From an uncultured Mailhella sp. (GTDB lineage Bacteria > Desulfobacterota > Desulfovibrionia > Desulfovibrionales > Desulfovibrionaceae), in the NCBI GenBank assembly GCA_944323575.1, contig CALUTB010000013.1, forward strand, positions 1 to 38,053: a DNA stretch of 38,053 nt, written 5' to 3'. Under the pieces are notes generated by a model, which saw only the letters and a program-made list of their open reading frames with translations, was not told the origin of the DNA and ran no database searches. A program made the position numbers and the translations under genes. Of the stretch, positions 24,752-32,887 are shown piece by piece; position 1 is the stretch's first letter; every line of letters starts with the position of its first letter.

Positions 24752-25112
24752 GGGGAGTCGGACTGTAAGCCGGGTTTTGTTCCGTTCCCGGAGGAACGGC
24801 GGCTGTCATTCCTCTAGAGACGCGGTTGCCCGCGCCTTCAAGCAACCTACCCGGAAACCATGGGCCGGGCCGGCCGGTTTCCCTATTTGGTTTTGCTTCG
24901 GATGGGGCTTGCCTGGCCTGACGTGTCGCCACGTCAGCCGGTGAGCTTTTACCTCACCGTTTCACCCTTACCGTTCCTGAGAACGGCGGTCTGCTTTCTG
25001 TTGCGCTTTCCAGCGGTCGCCCGCTCTGGCCGTTAGCCAGCATCCTGCCCTGTGAAGCCCGGACTTTCCTCTCCGGATCGCATGACCCGCAGCGACAGCC
25101 CGTCCGACTCCG
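24752..25112 (-). ncRNA. rnpB: RNase P RNA (bacterial type A)
   Basis: The catalytic RNA that trims tRNA 5' ends, about 360 nt. The end helix P1 is visible: GGAGTCGGAC at the 5' end (25111-25102, minus strand) pairs with GTCCGACTCC at the 3' end (24763-24754). The universal core GAGGAAAGTCCGGGC is at 25072-25058 and the matching 3' core ACAAAACCCGGCTTACAG lies near 24780-24762. It lies between the zinc-ribbon gene and ispDF. No clear promoter is seen in the 80 nt upstream, so it may be processed from a longer transcript. Confidence 0.93.
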
Positions 25113-25191
25113 TGACGTTTCGCTTCCGTGCGGAATCCTTCCCCGGACGCCGTCAGGCGTCGGCGGAACGTTCCGTCCGTGCCGCGGAACC

Positions 25192-25962
25192 CTATTCCGC
25201 GTGCTCTTCGGCCGCGGTTTCGGGCTTCGGCGCATTGGGATCCTGATAGTCGTGCGCCCAGTACATGAGACGCTGACAGTTGGGGCAGCTCATGATGTGG
25301 TTGCCGCGCTGCAGATCGATGAACACCTGCGGCGGAATGGCGATGTGGCAGCCGGAGCAGATGCCGGCTTCCACGGGCACGATGACCGGATGACGCAGAC
25401 GATTGCGGATGAACTCGTAGCGGCTGAGCACGGGCGGCGTGATGAGCGCGCTCACTTCGGCGCGCTGCACTTCCAGTTCCTCCAGTCTGGCGCGGCATTC
25501 GGAAAGGCGCTTTTCCAGATTTTCCCTCTGACTGTCCAGCTCGGTCTTGAGTTCGTTCCAGGTCGCCTCCACGGACTGAAGATTGCTTTCCTGCAGGGAA
25601 CGTTCCTCCTGCAGAGCCATGCGTTCTTCCTCGCGTGTCTGATTCTGGCGCTCCATGCTGTCCATTTCGCGGATCATGGCCTGGTATTCGCGGTCGTTCT
25701 CCACCTGCATGAGCTTGTTCTTGCTGTTCATCAGGCGGGATTCGTCGTCCTGAATGTCGGCGTCGAGACGCTTCTGCTGTTCCTGCAGATGCTGGAGCTT
25801 TTCCAGAATCCAGTTGCGCTGCGTGTCTTGGGAGTTGAAGCGCTTCTGCAGGGCTTCCACTTCCTTGGGTGCGGCTTCGAGTTCGGCATGAACGGCGTGA
25901 ATGCCGTCGTCAACGTGCTGCAGGGCCACAAGCTGACGGATCTGTTCGATATAGAGGCTCAC
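25192..25962 (-). CDS. Coiled-coil protein with C4 zinc ribbon (PF02591/CT398-like)
   Basis: A 256-residue protein: a long antiparallel coiled coil (about residues 10-175, rich in Glu, Gln and Arg heptads), then a zinc ribbon with Cys202, Cys205, Cys226 and Cys229 (CSGC and CPNC). The start is GTG at 25962 with GGAGG seven nt upstream, overlapping the Nif3-like stop as GTGA. The family is widespread and of uncertain role. The Chlamydia member CT398 (CdsZ) is reported to bind sigma54 and T3S components, notable here but not evidence of the same role. The C-terminal tail is acidic (AAEEHAE). Confidence 0.88.
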   Translation of the reverse strand: MSLYIEQIRQLVALQHVDDGIHAVHAELEAAPKEVEALQKRFNSQDTQRNWILEKLQHLQEQQKRLDADIQDDESRLMNSKNKLMQVENDREYQAMIREMDSMERQNQTREEERMALQEERSLQESNLQSVEATWNELKTELDSQRENLEKRLSECRARLEELEVQRAEVSALITPPVLSRYEFIRNRLRHPVIVPVEAGICSGCHIAIPPQVFIDLQRGNHIMSCPNCQRLMYWAHDYQDPNAPKPETAAEEHAE

Positions 25963-26831
25963 GACAGTACCTCCGGTACTTCAGAAAGAAAGGTCATGGG
26001 CAGGAAGGGGTCCCTGCCCGGCAAAAATGTTACCGTCACGCCGTCGAGCTTCCTTTCCAGAAGCTGCGCAAAGCGGCGGATCATTTCTTCTTCCAGGGAA
26101 AAATGTCCCACATCAAGAATTGCCGTGGGACAGAAATTCGGGCTGCGTCCGTCATGACGCGACGCCAGGTTCAGGGCGTCGTGATACTTCACGTCGCCGG
26201 TGATGAAAAGATCCGCGCCTGCGGCGGCGGCCTCTTCCAGCAGGGAGGAGCCGGATCCCGTGCATACCGCCACGCGCCGTATCGTACGCTCCGGATCGCC
26301 GATGAGCCGCGCCACGCCGCACATACGGTCAAGCGGCAGCAGGGAACGCATGACGGAGCAGATTTTACGGAGCGTCAGCGGCGAGGGAAGCGTGCCCGCG
26401 CAGCCGAAGCCGCCTTCGACCTGCGTGCCGTCCGGAGCGGTAAAGGTTCCGGTTTTTTCGAGAATCACGCGGTCGAAAAGTCCAAGCTCGTCGGGCAGCC
26501 AGGAGACCGGACCCAGAGGATTGGCGTCCAGGGTGGTGTGGCTCGCGTAAAGCGGCATGTCGTGACGGTACAGAATGCCGAGCGCATCGGTGATGCCGTT
26601 CAGTCTGTCCGCCCAGAAGGGGCGCAGGGACAGCGGATGATGCGTGAGCACCATGTCCGCTCCCGCGGCAGCGGCTGCGCGCAGCTGTTCGGGCGCAGGG
26701 TCGAGGCAGACGGCCAGATGCCGTATGTCGGCACGGGTCGAAGCCACCTGAACGCCGGAATGATCCCATTCCGCCATAAGCGAAAGTGGGGCCGTCTGTT
26801 CGATGATCCTGATAAGTTCGCTCTGAATCAT
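25959..26831 (-). CDS. Nif3-like dinuclear metal-centre protein (GTP cyclohydrolase I type 2 family)
   Basis: A 290-residue member of the NIF3/YbgI family, which forms toroidal hexamers with a two-metal site. The ligands are visible: His64-His65 in LTHHPL, His98 and Asp102 in ASHTTLD, and His243 with Glu247 in VGHFSLEEE. The N-terminal block WDHSGVQV is typical. The function is still debated. AAGG precedes the start at 26831, and the promoter is at 26881-26909. It is translationally coupled to the zinc-ribbon gene by a GTGA overlap, an arrangement seen in many deltaproteobacteria. Confidence 0.92.
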   Translation of the reverse strand: MIQSELIRIIEQTAPLSLMAEWDHSGVQVASTRADIRHLAVCLDPAPEQLRAAAAAGADMVLTHHPLSLRPFWADRLNGITDALGILYRHDMPLYASHTTLDANPLGPVSWLPDELGLFDRVILEKTGTFTAPDGTQVEGGFGCAGTLPSPLTLRKICSVMRSLLPLDRMCGVARLIGDPERTIRRVAVCTGSGSSLLEEAAAAGADLFITGDVKYHDALNLASRHDGRSPNFCPTAILDVGHFSLEEEMIRRFAQLLERKLDGVTVTFLPGRDPFLPMTFLSEVPEVLS

Positions 26832-26880
26832 GTGTCGCCTTCTTTGTGATGCGGAACATGGATATGCCGGGGAATTCATA

Positions 26881-26909
26881 TTTCTAGGGAAAGATCCATG
26901 CTTCGTCAA
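26881..26909 (-). promoter_or_regulatory. sigma70-type promoter of the Nif3-zinc ribbon(-rnpB) unit
   Basis: Minus strand: -35 TTGACG (26909-26904), 17-nt spacer, -10 TAGAAA (26886-26881). The leader would be about 43 nt. Confidence 0.6.
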
Positions 26910-27061
26910 GTTCCTTTCCCCGGTGCCTTCCGTCAGGGGAGCGGTGCGCGCACCGGGCGGAAGGCGCGGGGGCGGTGCGCCGTTCCCGTTCTGCCGGCAT
27001 TTTTTCGGAACGGCCGGAAATTCTTCTTGGCCTTCCCCGCGTTTTGCGTTAATGGGTGGCC

Positions 27062-27754
27062 ATGCCATCCTTCATCTATATTACCGACGTGTTCTGTCCC
27101 TGGTGTTTCGGCTTTGCGCCCGTCATGGAGCGTCTTGCCGCTCTTCATTCCTTCCCCGTGCGCGTGCTCTGCGGCAATCTCGTGGATGAGCCGGAGCAGA
27201 CCTCCTCCATGGGGACGCCCCGTCTGCGCGCCTTTTTCCAGCGTCTTTCCGACACTACCGGACGGACGCTGGGCGAAGACTTTTTCCGTCTGCTGGAGCC
27301 CGAGCACAGTGCGGTCATGGATTCCTCCCGCTCCGCGCTGCTCATGGCCGCGCTCAAGAAGCTCGCTCCGGGCCATGCGCTGGAACAGATGGAGACCTTT
27401 CAGAATGCCTTCTATGCCGAGGGACTCGACGTGCTCTCCCTTGCCGTGCAGGCGCAGGTCGCCGCGCGCTGGGGCGTGACGGCGCAGGATCTGGAAAAGG
27501 CCCTCGCATCGGACGCCGTGAGCGACAAGGCCAGGCGCGAAATGGACGAAGCCGAGGAGATTCTCGGCGACTTTGTGGTCTATCCCACCCTGTTCGTCAA
27601 GACCGACGACGGGGAGCTTCACGCCGTGGCCCGCGGCTACGCTCCCTTCGAGGACGTGGAGGCTAGGATTGCCGAGGCACTTTCCTCAGGTTCGTCCGTG
27701 AACGGCGTTTCCTCAGGAGCCTGCGGACTGGACGGAAGCTGCTGTCTTTCCTGA
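27062..27754 (+). CDS. DsbA-family thioredoxin-fold protein (CPWC active site, FrnE-like)
   Basis: A 230-residue cytoplasmic protein (no signal peptide). The redox motif CPWC is at residues 12-15 (ITDVFCPWCFGF), the helical insert of the DsbA family follows, and the cis-Pro region is VVYPTLFV near 181-188. It resembles FrnE-type oxidoreductases or 2-hydroxychromene isomerase relatives; substrate unknown. The tail ends ACGLDGSCCLS with three cysteines, which could bind metal or form a second disulfide. I chose ATG 27062 over an in-frame GTG at 27056; neither has a strong ribosome site. It is divergent from the Nif3 gene. Confidence 0.85.
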   Translation: MPSFIYITDVFCPWCFGFAPVMERLAALHSFPVRVLCGNLVDEPEQTSSMGTPRLRAFFQRLSDTTGRTLGEDFFRLLEPEHSAVMDSSRSALLMAALKKLAPGHALEQMETFQNAFYAEGLDVLSLAVQAQVAARWGVTAQDLEKALASDAVSDKARREMDEAEEILGDFVVYPTLFVKTDDGELHAVARGYAPFEDVEARIAEALSSGSSVNGVSSGACGLDGSCCLS

Positions 27755-27946
27755 TGTTCCTCCATCCGGTCCCCATCCGCTGACCTCGTTTTTTCTGCCT
27801 CGTCCGCCCGACCGCGCCTTTGTCTCGGCGTGCGGGGCCTTTTCGTGCGCGCGGCTTTTCCCCGGCGGAGCGATCCTTTTTCCGGCACAGCGGGAGGCAG
27901 ACCGCGTTTCGGGACGTTTCGCCGGGCGAAAGGAAACAGACGTCGC
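27755..27946. other. Non-coding stretch upstream of the BMP operon promoter
   Basis: About 190 nt with several T-runs (for example CGTTTTTTCT near 27790) that may serve as the end of the DsbA-like transcript, but no convincing hairpin. No gene is supported. Confidence 0.3.
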
Positions 27947-27975
27947 TTGAAGAGCGCATGATAATGAGGTATCAT
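27947..27975 (+). promoter_or_regulatory. sigma70-type promoter of the BMP importer operon with overlapping palindrome
   Basis: -35 TTGAAG (27947-27952), 17-nt spacer, -10 TATCAT (27970-27975). The perfect inverted repeat ATGATA-N6-TATCAT (27958-27975) covers the -10 and could be a repressor operator. The leader is about 120 nt. I looked for a purine riboswitch core and did not find one. Confidence 0.65.
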
Positions 27976-28049
27976 TGCTTTTTTCCTGTACAAAGGAGCG
28001 TCTGCGCCGGAAGAAGGACGTCGGATCGTCTCCTGCGGAAAAGGCCCGT

Positions 28050-28064
28050 CCCCCGGGGGGGGGG
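28050..28064 (+). repeat. C5G10 homopolymer tract in the leader of the BMP gene
   Basis: Five C followed by ten G within the transcribed leader, about 40 nt before the start codon at 28105. It can fold on itself and may vary in length by slippage. Confidence 0.6.
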
Positions 28065-28104
28065 CGACGTACATCATTTAATAATCAACACGGGAGAGTT
28101 CGGG

Positions 28105-29190
28105 ATGCGTTTTCTCAACTATGCCGCGGCTTGTCTTGCCGTTTGCGGTATGGCGCTTGCGCCGATGGCGTCCTCCGCCCATGCGGAGGATGCGGCGAAG
28201 AAGATCAAGGTGGGCTTCATCTATGTTTCCCCTGTGGGCGACGAAGGCTGGTCGTGGACCCATGATCAGGGCCGCAAGATGATGGATGCCATGCCGGACG
28301 TGGAAACCACCATGATGGAAAGCGTTCCCGAAGGCCCTGATGCCGAGCGCGCCATCAAGAACATGTGCACCAAGGGCTACAACGTCATCGTGGCCACGAG
28401 CTTCGGCTACATGGACGCCATGGCCAAGCTGGCCAAGCGCTATCCCGACATCACCTTCCTGCACTGCTCCGGCTACAAGCACAGCGACAACATGACCTGC
28501 TATTTCGGCAGAATGTATCAGGCCCGTTATCTGACCGGCATGGTGGCCGGCGCCATGACGAAGAAGAACGAAATAGGCTATGTGGCCTCCTTCCCCATTC
28601 CTGAAGTGGTGCGCGGCATCAACGCCTTCACCTTGGGCGTGCGCGCCGTGAATCCCGAAGCGAAGGTGCGCGTGGTGTGGACCCGTACCTGGTACAGCCC
28701 CGACGATGAGAAGAAGGCCGCCGAAGGTCTGCTCGACGTGGGCGTGGACGTCATCGCCCAGCATCAGGATTCCGCCGGTCCGCAGACCGCTGCCGAAGCG
28801 CGCGGCGCCTACTCCGTGGGCTACAATACCGATATGTCCTCCGCCGCTCCGAAGGCGCATCTCGTCGCGGCCGTATGGGACTGGAACAGGTTCTACAACA
28901 AGTTCATCGACGAGTACCGCGCCGGCACATGGAAGAACGGCAACTACTGGTACGGCATCGGCGACGGCATCGTGGACATCTCCGCCTACGGCGACATGGT
29001 CCCTGCCGACGTGCGGGCGAAGGTCGACGCCGTGAAGGCCGACATCATTTCAGGCAGGTACAAGGTATTCACCGGTCCGGTGAAGGATCAGGAAGGCAAG
29101 GTGCGCGTGGCCGAGGGACAGGTTGCGCCCGACGACATGCTTCTTTCCATGGACTGGTTCGTGGAAGGCGTCATAGGAACGACCAAGTAG
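28105..29190 (+). CDS. BMP-family ABC transporter substrate-binding protein
   Basis: A 361-residue periplasmic binding protein of the Med/PnrA/BMP family, which binds purine nucleosides or related ligands. It starts with a Sec signal peptide cut after SSAHA (residues 23-27). There is no proper lipobox, so it is soluble rather than a lipoprotein. Family blocks: KVGFIYVSPVGDEGWSWTHDQG, TSFGYMDAMAKLAKRYPDI, SGYKHSDN, and GVDVIAQHQDSAGPQTAAEA in the hinge region. GGGAGAG precedes the start. It is the first gene of the importer operon and is followed by its own terminator, so it is probably made in excess over the permeases. Confidence 0.92.
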   Translation: MRFLNYAAACLAVCGMALAPMASSAHAEDAAKKIKVGFIYVSPVGDEGWSWTHDQGRKMMDAMPDVETTMMESVPEGPDAERAIKNMCTKGYNVIVATSFGYMDAMAKLAKRYPDITFLHCSGYKHSDNMTCYFGRMYQARYLTGMVAGAMTKKNEIGYVASFPIPEVVRGINAFTLGVRAVNPEAKVRVVWTRTWYSPDDEKKAAEGLLDVGVDVIAQHQDSAGPQTAAEARGAYSVGYNTDMSSAAPKAHLVAAVWDWNRFYNKFIDEYRAGTWKNGNYWYGIGDGIVDISAYGDMVPADVRAKVDAVKADIISGRYKVFTGPVKDQEGKVRVAEGQVAPDDMLLSMDWFVEGVIGTTK

Positions 29191-29197
29191 TTTCAGG

Positions 29198-29230
29198 AAA
29201 GCTCCGCCCGGCGAAGGCGGGGCTTTTTTT
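29198..29230 (+). terminator. Intrinsic terminator between binding protein and permease
   Basis: AAGCTCCGCC and GGCGGGGCTT (one G-T pair) with a 7-nt loop and seven T. Partial read-through would set the ratio of binding protein to permease. Confidence 0.85.
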
Positions 29231-29323
29231 CATGTGCAGCCGCGCATTGCGGTTCCGACACGCGCCTGCGGAACCGGCGTATCATGCGGAATCGGCGCGG
29301 ATCAACGTCATTTCGGAGGAATC

Positions 29324-30400
29324 ATGGACGGTTTCAGAGTCGTCAGGCGGCAGACCCCTCATCGCTGGATCGGGCTTGTCGTGCTGCCGGTGGCGCTTTT
29401 CGTCGCCCTGGCGTTCTGTTCCCTGCTGCTGATGATTCAGGACAAATCGCCCGTTCAGGCCGCCGTCGTGCTGTTTCAGGGCGGGTTCGGAAGTCTGTAT
29501 GCGCTTCAGGACACCATGCTCAAGGCCATTCCCATTTTTCTGTGCTCGCTCGGAGTGTCCGTGGCCTTCCGCATGAAGGTGTGGAACATCGGCGCGGAGG
29601 GACAGTTTGCTCTCGGCGGCGTGGGGGCCACATGGGCCGTACTCGCCTTTCCCGGCCTGCCCATGCCGCTCATGCTTGCGCTCATGCTGCTGTGCGCCGC
29701 CGTGGCCGGAGGACTGTGGGGCATGATTCCGGGCCTGCTCAGGCTGAAGTTCGGACTCAATGAGATCATCTCCACGCTCATGCTCAACTACATAGGGATA
29801 GAGTTCATGCGCTATCTGGTGTACGGTCCTTGGAAGGATCCGGGCAGCATGGGCTTTCCCATGACGGCCATGTTTCCCGACGAGGCCATATTCCCCGAAG
29901 TGCTGGGATACGTCCATGCCGGTCTTCTGGTCTGCGTGGTCGCGGCCGTGATCGTGGCGATGTTTCTGCAGCGCACAAGACTCGGCTTCGAGCTGTGCGC
30001 CGCGGGCGAGAATCCCAGGGCGGCGCGTTATGCCCGCATTCCCTACGGCTTTCTGCTGGTCTTCGTGCTTACGGTGTCCGGAGCGCTGGCCGGCATGGCC
30101 GGATGCGTGGAGGTGTCGGCCACGTTCAACCGTCTGCAGCCGAGCCTCTGCACGGGTTACGGCTATACCGCCATCGTGGTGGCCTGGCTTTCGAGGCTGC
30201 GCATTCCCTCCATCGCGCTGTTCTCCGTCTTCGTGGCGGGGCTTCTCGTGGGAACGGACAACCTTCAGGTCGACATGCAGGTGCCTGCCGCCTTCGGAGG
30301 CATCGTGGAAGGGTTCATTCTGCTCTGCGTGCTGGCGGGACAGTTCTTCCATACCTATACCATCGTGAGACTTGGCCGTGAACAGGGAGGTGCGGCATGA
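29324..30400 (+). CDS. ABC transporter permease (BPD_transp_2, YufP-like)
   Basis: A 358-residue inner-membrane permease with about 9-10 hydrophobic segments. Typical blocks are MKVWNIGAEGQFALGGVGA (about 84-102), LKFGLNEIISTLMLNYI and LGFELCAAGENPRAARYARIP (the EAA-like loop that meets the ATPase). CTGYGYTAIVVAWLSRL is a family hallmark. It pairs with the next gene in a heterodimeric pore, as in nucleoside importers such as B. subtilis NupNOPQ. GGAGG precedes the start. Its stop overlaps the next start as ATGA. Confidence 0.93.
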   Translation: MDGFRVVRRQTPHRWIGLVVLPVALFVALAFCSLLLMIQDKSPVQAAVVLFQGGFGSLYALQDTMLKAIPIFLCSLGVSVAFRMKVWNIGAEGQFALGGVGATWAVLAFPGLPMPLMLALMLLCAAVAGGLWGMIPGLLRLKFGLNEIISTLMLNYIGIEFMRYLVYGPWKDPGSMGFPMTAMFPDEAIFPEVLGYVHAGLLVCVVAAVIVAMFLQRTRLGFELCAAGENPRAARYARIPYGFLLVFVLTVSGALAGMAGCVEVSATFNRLQPSLCTGYGYTAIVVAWLSRLRIPSIALFSVFVAGLLVGTDNLQVDMQVPAAFGGIVEGFILLCVLAGQFFHTYTIVRLGREQGGAA

Positions 30401-31317
30401 CCTGGGACATCTTCGTCGCGCTGCTGGCTGCCACGGTGCTGGCAGGAACGCCGCTTCTGTACGCCACCATGGGCGAGCTTGTCACCGAACGTTCCGGCGT
30501 GCTCAACCTCGGCGTGGAAGGCATGATGATCATGGGCGCCTTCTTCGCCTTCATCGTGCAGTTCAAGACCGGCAACCCGTGGCTGGCCGTGCTGGCCGCC
30601 GGTCTCGGAGCCGGCGGCATGGGACTTCTGCACGGCGTGGTCTGCCTCATCTTCCAGGGCAATCAGACCGTGTCCGGCCTTGCGCTCACCATCTTCGGCG
30701 TGGGCCTTTCCGATTATCTGGGCGCGCCCTTCATCGGCGAGAAGACCGTGGGCTTCCAGCCCTTCGACATCCCGCTGCTCTCCGACGTTCCCTTCTTCGG
30801 ACCGGTATTCTTCCAGCATGATCCGCTGGTCTATCTTTCCTACGTTCTGCCGTGGGCGGTCATGTGGTTCTTTCGCCGCACGTCCCTGGGGCTTGCCCTC
30901 TGCGCCTCCGGAGAATCACCCGAAGCCGTGCGGGCCGTGGGGCTTGATCCGGTGCGCATGCGCTGGCTGGGCATTTTCGCCGGAGCCTTCCTTGTGGGCG
31001 TGGGCGGCGCCTATCTTTCCCTCTGCGCCACGCATATGTGGACGCACAACCTGTCGGCGGGCAAGGGCTGGATTGCCGTAGCCCTCGTCATATTCGCGTT
31101 CTGGAGGCCGCACCGGGCCATGCTGGGCGCGTATCTGTTCGGCGGCATCATGGCCCTGCAGCTTCGTCTGCAGGCGCTCGGAACCACCATTCCCTCCTCG
31201 CTCATGATGATGCTGCCCTACCTGCTCACCATACTCGCGCTGCTCTTCTCCTCCGCCAGAGGCAAGGGCAGAAGTGCTCCCGCGGCGCTGGGAGAAAACA
31301 TCTCTCCGGGGGCGTAA
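30397..31317 (+). CDS. ABC transporter permease (BPD_transp_2, YufQ-like)
   Basis: A 306-residue second permease with about 8-9 hydrophobic segments. Blocks: GELVTERSGVLNLGVEGMMI (about 27-46), FQGNQTVSGLALTIFGVGLS, LALCASGESPEAVRAVGLDP (the ATPase-contact loop) and the GKGWIAVALVIFAFWRP stretch. It is coupled to the first permease by a 4-nt overlap. After it comes a structured 150-nt gap, then the MFS gene. Confidence 0.93.
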   Translation: MTWDIFVALLAATVLAGTPLLYATMGELVTERSGVLNLGVEGMMIMGAFFAFIVQFKTGNPWLAVLAAGLGAGGMGLLHGVVCLIFQGNQTVSGLALTIFGVGLSDYLGAPFIGEKTVGFQPFDIPLLSDVPFFGPVFFQHDPLVYLSYVLPWAVMWFFRRTSLGLALCASGESPEAVRAVGLDPVRMRWLGIFAGAFLVGVGGAYLSLCATHMWTHNLSAGKGWIAVALVIFAFWRPHRAMLGAYLFGGIMALQLRLQALGTTIPSSLMMMLPYLLTILALLFSSARGKGRSAPAALGENISPGA

Positions 31318-31322
31318 ATCGT

Positions 31323-31437
31323 CGGGACCTTCGTCCCGGGCCTCCGGTCTGGAGACTCGCCGCCGGAAAAACGCCGTCCGCCGCCGCAACGCTGCGGATG
31401 TCCGCCACGAGTCTCCGGGAGGAGCGGCTCCTTCCCG
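31323..31437 (+). other. Structured gap between permease and MFS genes
   Basis: CGGGAC-cttc-GTCCCG, a long-range pair GGAGACTCG (31351-31359)/CGAGTCTCC (31408-31416), and a GGGAgGAGC/GCTCctTCCC hairpin at 31417-31437 next to the MFS ribosome site. No T-run. Possibly an mRNA element controlling the downstream genes. Confidence 0.45.
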
Positions 31438-31468
31438 GAAGTGAGCTGCAAAGCCAAGGATTCTCCGT

Positions 31469-32887
31469 ATGATGACTTCTCGCGACATGTTCACCGGACT
31501 TCCCATGATAACGGCTGCGGCCTTTTTCATGCAGATGTTCAATTCCACCATCCTCAACACGGCCCTGCCCGCCATCGCCGACGCCATGGGACGCTCGCCG
31601 TTCTCCATGCAGCTTGCCGTCATAAGTTATGCGCTCACCGTGGCCCTGCTGATTCCCCTGAGCGGATGGCTTGCCGATACCTTCGGCACGCGACGCGTCT
31701 TCCTCGGCGCCGTGGCCATGTTCGTGGTCGGCTCGGTACTGTGTTCCCTGTCGACGACGCTTCCGCTGCTTGTGGCCTCCCGCGTGGTGCAGGGCATAGG
31801 CGGCGCCATGATGACGCCTGTTTCCCGTCTGACGCTCATGCGCGCCTATTCGCGCGAAGACTTCGTCAAGGTATTCAATTTCATCACCATTCCTGGACTT
31901 GTCGGTCCGGTGGTGGGACCCATCGTCGGTGGATGGCTGGTGACGTACGCCTCCTGGCACTGGATCTTCCTCATCAATGTTCCGCTCGGCATTGTCGAAC
32001 TTCTCTGTGCCCTGCGGGCCTTTCCCGACTTCCGGCAGCCGCGCGGTCCGTTCGACTGTTCCGGCTTTCTGCTCATCGGACTGGGCATGCTGTGCATGTC
32101 CTGCGGGCTGGAACTGACCGGCGGACACAGTGCCTCCCCCGTGCTGGCGGGCGCGCTCGTCGTCTTCGGTTTCGTTGCCGTGATCCTCTACGTTCTGCAT
32201 GCCGAACGGTTCCGTTTCCCCATCATCGATCTCAAGGTCTTTCAGACCCGCACCTTCCGCGTGGGCATCACCGGCAACATCGTGGCGCGTCTCGGCATCG
32301 GCAGCATTCCCTTTCTCGTGCCGCTCATGCTTCAGGTCGGTCTCGGCTACTCCGCCGACATCGCCGGACTCATTCTCATCGCCCCGGCCGTCGGTTCCGT
32401 CATGACCAAGACCGTGGTTCTCCGTATTCTGCACCGTTTCGGCTATCGCCGCTCGCTGCTCTTTCTTACCCTTTCCATCGCCGCCGTCTTCATGTTCATG
32501 AGTCTGCAGCAGCCCGGCTGGCCTCTTGCGCTGCTCGTGGTGCAGCTTTTCGTGCAGGGTATGCTCATGTCCGGTCAGTTCACCTCCATGAACACCATCA
32601 CGCTCGGCGATCTTCCGGCGGCAACCGCCAGCGACGGCAACAGTCTGCTTTCCGTGGCGCAGAATCTCAGCGTGAGCTTCGGCGTGGCCATCAGTACGGC
32701 CATGCTGCGCATATTCTCCGGTTCCGGCGGCGGGGATCTGCACGCCCTGCATTCCACCTTCATCGCCGTGGGACTCATGACCGCCGCCTCCGCCTTCATC
32801 TTCATGCTGCTGCGTCCGGAAGACGGAGCGCATCTTCTTGGTAAAAGTCCCGATACCGCGGCCGATTCCAGGCCGGAAGGAAAATGA
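31469..32887 (+). CDS. MFS transporter, DHA2 (EmrB/MdtD-like) family
   Basis: A 472-residue inner-membrane transporter with about 14 hydrophobic segments. It shows the DHA2 signatures: FFMQMFNSTILNTALPAI in the first segment, SGWLADTFGTRR as motif A, GGAMMTPVSRLTLMR as the RxxQG-region, and GPVVGPIVGGWLVTYASWHW as antiporter motif C. It resembles E. coli MdtD along its length (RFGYRRSL, SMNTITLGDLP). Members are usually proton-driven exporters of drugs or metabolites. AAGGA precedes the start. Its stop overlaps the ABC ATPase start as ATGA, so it is embedded in the importer operon, which is unusual. Confidence 0.9.
   Translation: MMTSRDMFTGLPMITAAAFFMQMFNSTILNTALPAIADAMGRSPFSMQLAVISYALTVALLIPLSGWLADTFGTRRVFLGAVAMFVVGSVLCSLSTTLPLLVASRVVQGIGGAMMTPVSRLTLMRAYSREDFVKVFNFITIPGLVGPVVGPIVGGWLVTYASWHWIFLINVPLGIVELLCALRAFPDFRQPRGPFDCSGFLLIGLGMLCMSCGLELTGGHSASPVLAGALVVFGFVAVILYVLHAERFRFPIIDLKVFQTRTFRVGITGNIVARLGIGSIPFLVPLMLQVGLGYSADIAGLILIAPAVGSVMTKTVVLRILHRFGYRRSLLFLTLSIAAVFMFMSLQQPGWPLALLVVQLFVQGMLMSGQFTSMNTITLGDLPAATASDGNSLLSVAQNLSVSFGVAISTAMLRIFSGSGGGDLHALHSTFIAVGLMTAASAFIFMLLRPEDGAHLLGKSPDTAADSRPEGK

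Noticed and set aside
27976..28104. Purine riboswitch in the leader of the BMP operon
   Set aside because: No three-way junction core or conserved loop sequence was visible; only the C5G10 tract.
31226..32833. A 535-codon minus-strand open frame over the MFS gene
   Set aside because: The translation is rich in His, Glu and Gly without domains; the plus strand encodes a canonical 14-segment transporter.
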